Source: Actinobacteria bacterium 21-73-9 (lineage in GTDB: Bacteria; Actinomycetota; Acidimicrobiia; Acidimicrobiales; RAAP-2). Taken from it: a stretch of DNA of 39,272 bases. Within the stretch, counting starts at the first letter, position 1, and the number at the start of each line of letters is the position of its first letter. The stretch spans positions 1-39,272 of the forward strand of contig NCBE01000001.1 of assembly GCA_002255565.1 (NCBI GenBank). The letters are read 5' to 3'. A program made the position numbers and the translations under genes. Shown one piece after another: positions 34,958 through 39,272 of this stretch. Below the pieces are notes generated by a model. That model saw only the letters and a program-made list of their open reading frames with translations, was not told where the DNA came from and did no database searches.

Positions 34958-35770
34958 GGGCGCCGGCCGAGCTCCTCGACGAGGCCCGCGCGGGCTCGCG
35001 CGCGGCGCTCGCCCGACTGCTCTCCTACGTCGAGGGGGGAGGGGAGGCGCTGCGCGCGACGGCGGCCCTCGCGTATCGGGCCCCCGTCCCCTACGTCGTC
35101 GGGCTGACCGGCCCGCCCGGCGCGGGCAAGTCGACGCTCACCGACCAGTACATCGCGGCCGTCCTCGCGTCGCGGCCCGAGGGGGAGGGCCGCCTGGGCG
35201 TCTTGTGCGTCGACCCGACCTCGCCCTTCACCGGGGGGGCGATCCTGGGCGACCGGATCCGCATGCAGGCCCACGCCACCGACGACCGGGTCTTCATCCG
35301 CTCCATGGCCACCCGTGGCCACCTGGGGGGCCTCTCGCTCGCCGTCCCCGACGCGGTGCGGGTCCTCGGGGCGACGGGGTCGCGCCTGGTCCTGGTCGAG
35401 ACGGTCGGGGTGGGCCAGATGGAGGTCGACATCGCCTCGGCCGCCGACCGACCTCGAGCAGATGCTCGACCTCGGCGGGGCGCGCGACTGGCGGCCCCCG
35501 ATCGTCGAGACCGTCGCCACCACGGGCGAGGGGATCGGGGGCCTGCTCGAGGCCCTCGACGCGCACCGGGCCCACCTCGACGGCGACGGACTGGCCGGGC
35601 GCCGACGGGCCCACGCGCGCGCCCAGCTCGAGGCGGTCGTCGCCGCGGCGCTGCGCGAGCGCGCCGCCCAGCGCGCCGGCGGCGCGGCCCTGGAGGCCGC
35701 CGTCGAGATGCTGCTCGAGGGTCGCGCCGACCCCTACGGCGCGGCCGAGACGTTACTGTCGGAACCATGA
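34954..35770 (+). pseudogene. meaB: meaB/ArgK-family G3E GTPase, broken by internal deletion and frameshift
   Basis: MeaB-type GTPases guard methylmalonyl-CoA mutase and load its cobalamin. The first ~165 residues read normally: P-loop GPPGAGKST at 53-61, VDPTSPFTGGAILGDRIRM, and the G3 region VETVGVGQMEVDIASAAD. At about 35442-35452 the frame breaks. The other frame continues with TDLEQMLDL, WRPPIVETVATTGEGIGGLLEALDAHR and a normal C-terminus, ending at 35770. The two parts add to about 272 residues, some 45-55 short of the usual 310-330. The missing piece is the segment with the NKxD guanine-specificity motif. A deletion between short GCCGAC repeats would explain it. It could be a true pseudogene or an assembly or consensus error. 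Confidence 0.85.
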
Positions 35771-36219
35771 TCGCGACCTCGGTCGGCTACGACCTCGTCT
35801 TCCTCGTCCACGTGATGACCGCGGTCGCCGTGGTGATCGTGCTCGTCGCCATGCGCACCGCCGCCGACGCGGTCGCCCGGGGCGCTGACGCGCCGACCCA
35901 GGCCCGCCGCCTGCCCAAGGGGCGCAACTGGGCCGCGCGGCTCGTCCACCTGCTGCCGGTGACCGGGCTCATCATGGCCCTCACCGGCGACGCGTCGGTG
36001 TCGCTCGACCACGCCTGGGTCATCGTGGGGATCGTGCTGTACGTGCTGGCCGCCGGGCACCTCGAGGCGCGCACGCTGCCGCTCGAGGCGGAGGTCGCCC
36101 GCGAGGCCGCCCGCGAGGGGCGCGCCCCGGCCGGCGAGGGCCGCCGGCTGCGCCTCTCGGTGGACACGGCCCTCGCCCTCATCGCCCTGGCCCTGATCAC
36201 GATGCTGGTCCAGTTCTAG
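35767..36219 (+). CDS. Small integral membrane protein, DUF2269-like
   Basis: 150 residues with four hydrophobic helices at about 8-28, 58-72, 83-100 and 133-148. FLVHVMTAVAVVIVLVAMRTAADAV at the start and ARLVHLLPVTGLIMALTG in the middle put a His in two of the helices, as in DUF2269-type or cytochrome-like small membrane proteins, but the family match is weak and no function is claimed. The ATG overlaps the stop of the meaB second part (ATGA), so translation would normally depend on meaB reading in its proper frame. The broken first part of meaB happens to be in frame with this gene. Confidence 0.75.
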   Translation: MIATSVGYDLVFLVHVMTAVAVVIVLVAMRTAADAVARGADAPTQARRLPKGRNWAARLVHLLPVTGLIMALTGDASVSLDHAWVIVGIVLYVLAAGHLEARTLPLEAEVAREAAREGRAPAGEGRRLRLSVDTALALIALALITMLVQF

Positions 36220-37226
36220 TGGGCGGCCGCGGTCGGCGCGTCCGGGCCGCCGCCGCCGCCGTCGCGCTCGGCGTCCTCACGGGGGTCGCGCCGGCCGGGG
36301 CCTCGACCGGCCTCGACGGCCCGGTGGCCTTGACGGCCACGGCCTCGGTCGTGTGGGTGGCGAGCGCCGGGAACTCCTCGCTCAGCGCCTTCAGCGTCGC
36401 GCGCGTCGCGCCGGTGGGCTCGGTCGCGGCGCGCCCGGGGAACGGCCTGGCCGACCCCACGGCGCTGGCGGTGAGCGGCTCCGGGCTGTGGGTCGCCGAT
36501 CGGACCACCTCGGCGCTGAGCGTGTTCGACGCGGGGACGGGTCGCCACCGGCGCACGATCCACGTCGTGCGCCACGAGCTCGCAACCCCGGTCGCGCTCG
36601 CCGCCGCCCGCGGCGTCGTCTGGGCGGCCGACGCCGCGGGGACCCTCGTCGCGCTCGACGCCACGACCGGCCGGGTCGAGCACGTGGTGCGCCCGAGCCG
36701 GTCGAACGCGCTCTCGAGCCCGCGAGCCCTCGTGGTCGTGGGGGGGCGGCTGTGGGTGCTGGACGAGGGGACGGCCTCGCTCACGATCCTCGACGCGCGC
36801 ACCGGGGCGCTCGTGCGCGTGGTGGGCCCGCGCGCGGCGCGCCTCTCGGCGCCGGTCGGCCTCGCGGCCGCCGGCCGACGGGTGTACGTCACCAACGCCG
36901 GCTCGAAGTCGCTCAGCGTGTTCGACGCGCGCACCCTGCGCCGGGTGGCCGTCGTGGCCGCCCGGCGCGACCGCCTGGACTCCCCGTGGGGGGTCGCCGC
37001 GGCGGGGGGCCGGGTCTACGTCACCGACGCCGCGGGCAACGCCCTCACGATCCTCGACGCGCGCACCGGGGCGCTCGTGCGCGTGGTGCGCGGAGCGGCC
37101 TACCATCTCGACGACCCCCTCGCGGTGTGCGTGACCGGCCCGTGGGTGTGGGTCCTCAACGGAGCGGGCAACTCGATCAGCGTGATTGGGACGAGGTCGC
37201 TGCGCTTCGAGCGGCTGCTCGGGTGA
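36219..37226 (+). CDS. Exported beta-propeller-like repeat protein (YncE-like)
   Basis: 335 residues. An Arg-rich start and hydrophobic core with AGAST near 26-30 look like a signal peptide. The rest is about seven ~43-residue repeats with the pattern L-x-x-P-x-x-L-A-x-x-G-x-x-V-W/Y-V-x-D/N-x-A-x-x-S-L-S/T-V/I-F/L-D-A-R-T-G, as in YncE/NHL-type seven-bladed propellers, so one propeller is likely. Two blades share an identical 45-base stretch (36780-36824 and 37044-37088). No catalytic residues can be named; a binding or cell-surface role is likely. The GTG start overlaps the previous TAG by one base. Confidence 0.82.
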   Translation: MGGRGRRVRAAAAAVALGVLTGVAPAGASTGLDGPVALTATASVVWVASAGNSSLSAFSVARVAPVGSVAARPGNGLADPTALAVSGSGLWVADRTTSALSVFDAGTGRHRRTIHVVRHELATPVALAAARGVVWAADAAGTLVALDATTGRVEHVVRPSRSNALSSPRALVVVGGRLWVLDEGTASLTILDARTGALVRVVGPRAARLSAPVGLAAAGRRVYVTNAGSKSLSVFDARTLRRVAVVAARRDRLDSPWGVAAAGGRVYVTDAAGNALTILDARTGALVRVVRGAAYHLDDPLAVCVTGPWVWVLNGAGNSISVIGTRSLRFERLLG

Positions 37227-37237
37227 GAGGAGGGACG

Positions 37238-37525
37238 ATGAGCGCGTACGTGGTCTTCGAGATCGAGGTGTCCGACCCCGAGCGCTACGAGCGCTACAAG
37301 GCCCTCTCGGGCCCGGCCGTCGCGGCGGCCGGCGGGCGCTACCTCGCGCGCGGGGGGCGCACCGCGTCGCTCGAGGGCGCCGCGGCCCCGAGCCGGTCGG
37401 TCGTGATCGAGTTCGACTCGCTCGAGGCGGCCGTGGCGTGGTACGAGGGCGAGGCCTACACCGCGGCGCGCGCCCTGCGCGAGGGCGCGGCCACGGCGCG
37501 GGCCTACGTGGTCGAGGGTCCCTAG
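37238..37525 (+). CDS. DUF1330 family protein
   Basis: A 95-residue dimeric alpha/beta (ferredoxin-like) protein. AYVVFEIEVSDPERYERYKALSGPAVAAAGGRYLARGG and SVVIEFDSLEAAVAWYEGEAYTAARALREGAA are the DUF1330 signatures. Function is unknown. AGGAGGG precedes the ATG. It follows the propeller gene by 11 bases and converges with htrA, the two stops being 2 bases apart. Confidence 0.9.
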   Translation: MSAYVVFEIEVSDPERYERYKALSGPAVAAAGGRYLARGGRTASLEGAAAPSRSVVIEFDSLEAAVAWYEGEAYTAARALREGAATARAYVVEGP

Positions 37526-37527
37526 GG

Positions 37528-38892
37528 CTACTGGGCCGGGCCCGAGCCCAGCGTGAGCGTCGCGGTGGAGGTCGTTCCGCCGGGGGTTGTGTAGGAGACC
37601 GTCACGCTCTGGCCCACGTGGAAGGTCAAGATGGCGGCCTGGAGCGTGGCGCCGTCGGTGACCGGCGTCGAGTCGATCGCGGTAATCGTGTCTCCGGCCA
37701 CGAGGCCCGACTGGGCCGCCGGCCCGTTGGGCAGGACCTGGGCGATGGTGACCCCGCTCGTGGCGTTGCCCGGGCGGGCGCCGTCGACGAGGATGCCGAG
37801 GAAGGGCGTGTCGCCCACGTGCACGCTCGCCGAGGCCCGCCCGTCCTTGATCGCCGTGACGATCCTCATCGCGGTGTCGATGGGGATGGCGTAGCCCTGG
37901 TTGGCGGCGCCCGAGGGGGCGAAGCCGAAGCCCCCGTTGGTCGACGAGCCGGCCGTGTCCATGCCCACGACCCGGCCCTTGGCGTTCACCAGGGGGCCGC
38001 CGGAGTCGCCGGGCAGGATGTCGGCGTTGATCTCGATGAGGCCCGACAGGGTCTCGGAGCCGCTCGGGTTGTTCTCGTCGCTCGCGGTGATCGTCTGGTT
38101 GAGCGAGACGACCTTGCCGGCGGCGTAGCGGGGGGTGCCGTTGAGGCCCCCGGCGTTGCCGATCCCGACGATGGCGTCGCCGACCGACGGGCCCGACGCG
38201 GCGATCCGCACGGTCGGCAGGTTCGAGGCGCCCTGGATCTGCAGGAGGGCCACGTCGGCCGAGACGTCGTAGCCGACCACCGTCGCGGGGTAGGTCTGGC
38301 CCGTCGCGACGCTACGCACGCTGATCGACGAGGCGCCCTCGACGACGTGGTTGTTGGTCAGCACGAGGCCGCCCTTGGAGATCACCATGCCGGTGCCCTC
38401 ACCGGTGGCGCCGGCGTAGTCGTAGGTGGACACGACGTCGACGAGCCCGGGGCTCACCCGGGCCGCGACCTTGGCGGCCCGGGAGTTGGACTGGGTCGCG
38501 GTGGAGCCGGGCGCGCCGGTGCCGTAGCCGAAGCCCGGGAAGGGCACGTTGCCAAAGCCCGGGACCGTGATCGACCCGCCCGAGCCCGACGGCTCGTAGG
38601 GGAAGGCGTAGGCCGGGGCCGAGGGCCGGTCGACCCAGTGGCCGAGGACGAAGCCCACGCCCCCGATCGAGAGCACCAGGACGGCCGCGGCCGCCGCGCG
38701 CACCAGCCACGAGTCACCGCGGGGCCGGGCGGGCACGCTCACCGGCCCGGGGCCCCACGGCGCGGCGGCGTCGGGCGTCGGGGCGTCGGCTCCCTCGCCG
38801 GCCGGGGCGACGACGGGCTCGGGGATCGACTCGGGCGCCGCGTCGCTCGGGGCGCTCTCGGGGCCGTTCTCAGGGGTGCTGTCGATGTCCAT
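37528..38892 (-). CDS. HtrA/DegP-type serine protease with one PDZ domain, membrane-anchored
   Basis: 454 residues. A Pro/Ala/Glu-rich cytoplasmic N-terminus (~1-60) is followed by one membrane helix at about 63-84 and a Gly/Pro-rich linker (PGFGNVPFPGFGYG). The trypsin-like domain has the triad H182 (LTNNHVV), D213 (SADVALLQI) and S297 (LPGDSGGPLV). A PDZ domain covers ~361-450 (FLGILVDG, VLPNGPAAQSGLVAGDTITAID). Such proteins act on misfolded or regulated envelope proteins outside the membrane. GGAGGGAG precedes the ATG. It belongs to the actinobacterial PepD/DegP-like group; no linked sensor kinase is in view. Confidence 0.94.
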   Translation of the reverse strand: MDIDSTPENGPESAPSDAAPESIPEPVVAPAGEGADAPTPDAAAPWGPGPVSVPARPRGDSWLVRAAAAAVLVLSIGGVGFVLGHWVDRPSAPAYAFPYEPSGSGGSITVPGFGNVPFPGFGYGTGAPGSTATQSNSRAAKVAARVSPGLVDVVSTYDYAGATGEGTGMVISKGGLVLTNNHVVEGASSISVRSVATGQTYPATVVGYDVSADVALLQIQGASNLPTVRIAASGPSVGDAIVGIGNAGGLNGTPRYAAGKVVSLNQTITASDENNPSGSETLSGLIEINADILPGDSGGPLVNAKGRVVGMDTAGSSTNGGFGFAPSGAANQGYAIPIDTAMRIVTAIKDGRASASVHVGDTPFLGILVDGARPGNATSGVTIAQVLPNGPAAQSGLVAGDTITAIDSTPVTDGATLQAAILTFHVGQSVTVSYTTPGGTTSTATLTLGSGPAQ

Positions 38893-38970
38893 CTCACTCC
38901 CTCCAGCTCGATGACACCCCGACGCTAGGGGGCCAAGGTGAGGGTGCCCTTCGGTCGCCCTAAAAAGGCC

Positions 38971-39201
38971 CTAAGAGCCCGGCGCAACGGGCGGATCGTC
39001 TCGGTGCTCTCGCGTCGGGCGCCGTCGCGCCACGCCGCCACGCAGCACGAGCGCCCCGGTGACGAGGACAACGGCGCCGCGCCCCACGCCCACCCACACC
39101 AGGGCCACCCCCGCCGCGACCAGCGCGACGGCCAGGGCGTGGCGCTGCCACGGGCGCCACGAGCGTGTGGCTGGCTGGAGGGCCCGCCCAATCCCGAACA
39201 T
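38971..39201 (-). CDS. Small membrane protein, two helices
   Basis: 76 residues. Two hydrophobic segments at about 22-38 and 40-54 are followed by a charged tail (RRRPTREHRDDPPVAPGS). The ATG overlaps the stop of the preceding gene (TGATG), which supports the start and a shared operon. It vaguely recalls DUF3017-type actinobacterial proteins, but this is not a firm match and no function is proposed. Confidence 0.65.
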   Translation of the reverse strand: MFGIGRALQPATRSWRPWQRHALAVALVAAGVALVWVGVGRGAVVLVTGALVLRGGVARRRPTREHRDDPPVAPGS

Positions 39202-39272
39202 CAGGGTGCGACCTCGCCCTCGAGGTCGACGAGCGCGCGCACGCGCGCGGCCACGGCCTCGCGCGCGATCTC
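39201..39272 (-). CDS. C-terminal fragment of an unidentified gene
   Basis: Only the last 23 residues, REAVAARVRALVDLEGEVAP at the end, and the TGA stop lie in the window; the rest is beyond 39272. The stop overlaps the ATG of the small membrane protein. The fragment is too short to name a family. Confidence 0.6.
   Translation of the reverse strand, partial: EIAREAVAARVRALVDLEGEVAP

Noticed and set aside
34954..36219. MeaB fused to the downstream membrane protein as a single 421-residue protein
   Set aside because: The middle ~100 residues are Arg-rich out-of-frame noise; homology shows meaB continuing in another frame to a stop at 35770, so it is a frameshift, not a functional fusion.

Overview
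This 39.3 kb window is very GC-rich and gene-dense, and it reads as an ordinary bacterial chromosome of an actinobacterium. The backbone lysA-hom-thrC-rho-rpmE-prfA-prmC-tsaC, then wecA-atpZ-atpI-atpBEFHAGDC, then murA follows the gene order known from Mycobacterium (argS-lysA-thrA-thrC-thrB-rho-rpmE-prfA-hemK-sua5-rfe-atp operon-murA). MurA carries Asp in place of the fosfomycin-reactive Cys, as in mycobacteria. Subunits b and delta of the ATP synthase are separate genes, and many genes look leaderless. A deep-branching actinobacterium such as an Acidimicrobiia member is a reasonable guess; taxonomy cannot be settled by reading alone. There is no rRNA, CRISPR, IS element, integrase or phage gene.

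Region 1 (1-3866): the tail of an acyl-CoA carboxylase carboxyltransferase subunit, coupled to a biotin carboxylase/BCCP alpha subunit. A membrane diguanylate cyclase and a DinB-like protein follow.

Region 2 (3930-10770, all minus strand): two adjacent sulfur-linked operons. The downstream one is sqr (sulfide:quinone oxidoreductase), a 48-aa basic small protein, a CstR-like persulfide sensor, a CoA-disulfide reductase/rhodanese fusion, a 55-aa Cys-rich small protein and a SAM methyltransferase. Its promoter has a CsoR/CstR-type inverted repeat lying on the -10 element. The upstream one is tauE (sulfite-exporter family), a DUF1634 membrane protein and a GntR/HutC regulator. It is driven by a good promoter that appears to give a leaderless mRNA and carries HutC-type operator sequences. 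Together they look like a sulfide/persulfide oxidation and detoxification module and are the most interesting part of the window.

Region 3 (10838-20135): a GNAT acetyltransferase and tRNA-Arg(CCG), then lysA, hom and thrC (lysine and threonine synthesis; no thrB next to them). After a clear promoter come rho, rpmE, prfA, prmC and tsaC (transcription termination and translation).

Region 4 (20132-32120): a thiolase-like protein on the opposite strand, then one uninterrupted plus-strand run of rpiB, glyA, wecA and the whole F-type ATP synthase operon.

Region 5 (32121-39272): a CBS-pair protein and class II fructose-bisphosphatase (minus strand). Divergent from them is a run of murA, a meaB gene broken by an internal deletion and frameshift, a small membrane protein, an exported beta-propeller-like repeat protein and a DUF1330 protein. 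A membrane-anchored HtrA protease, a small two-helix membrane protein and the tail of an unidentified gene close the window on the minus strand.

Genes are packed tightly: at least fourteen start/stop junctions overlap by 1-4 bases. No gap without a gene exceeds 300 bp.
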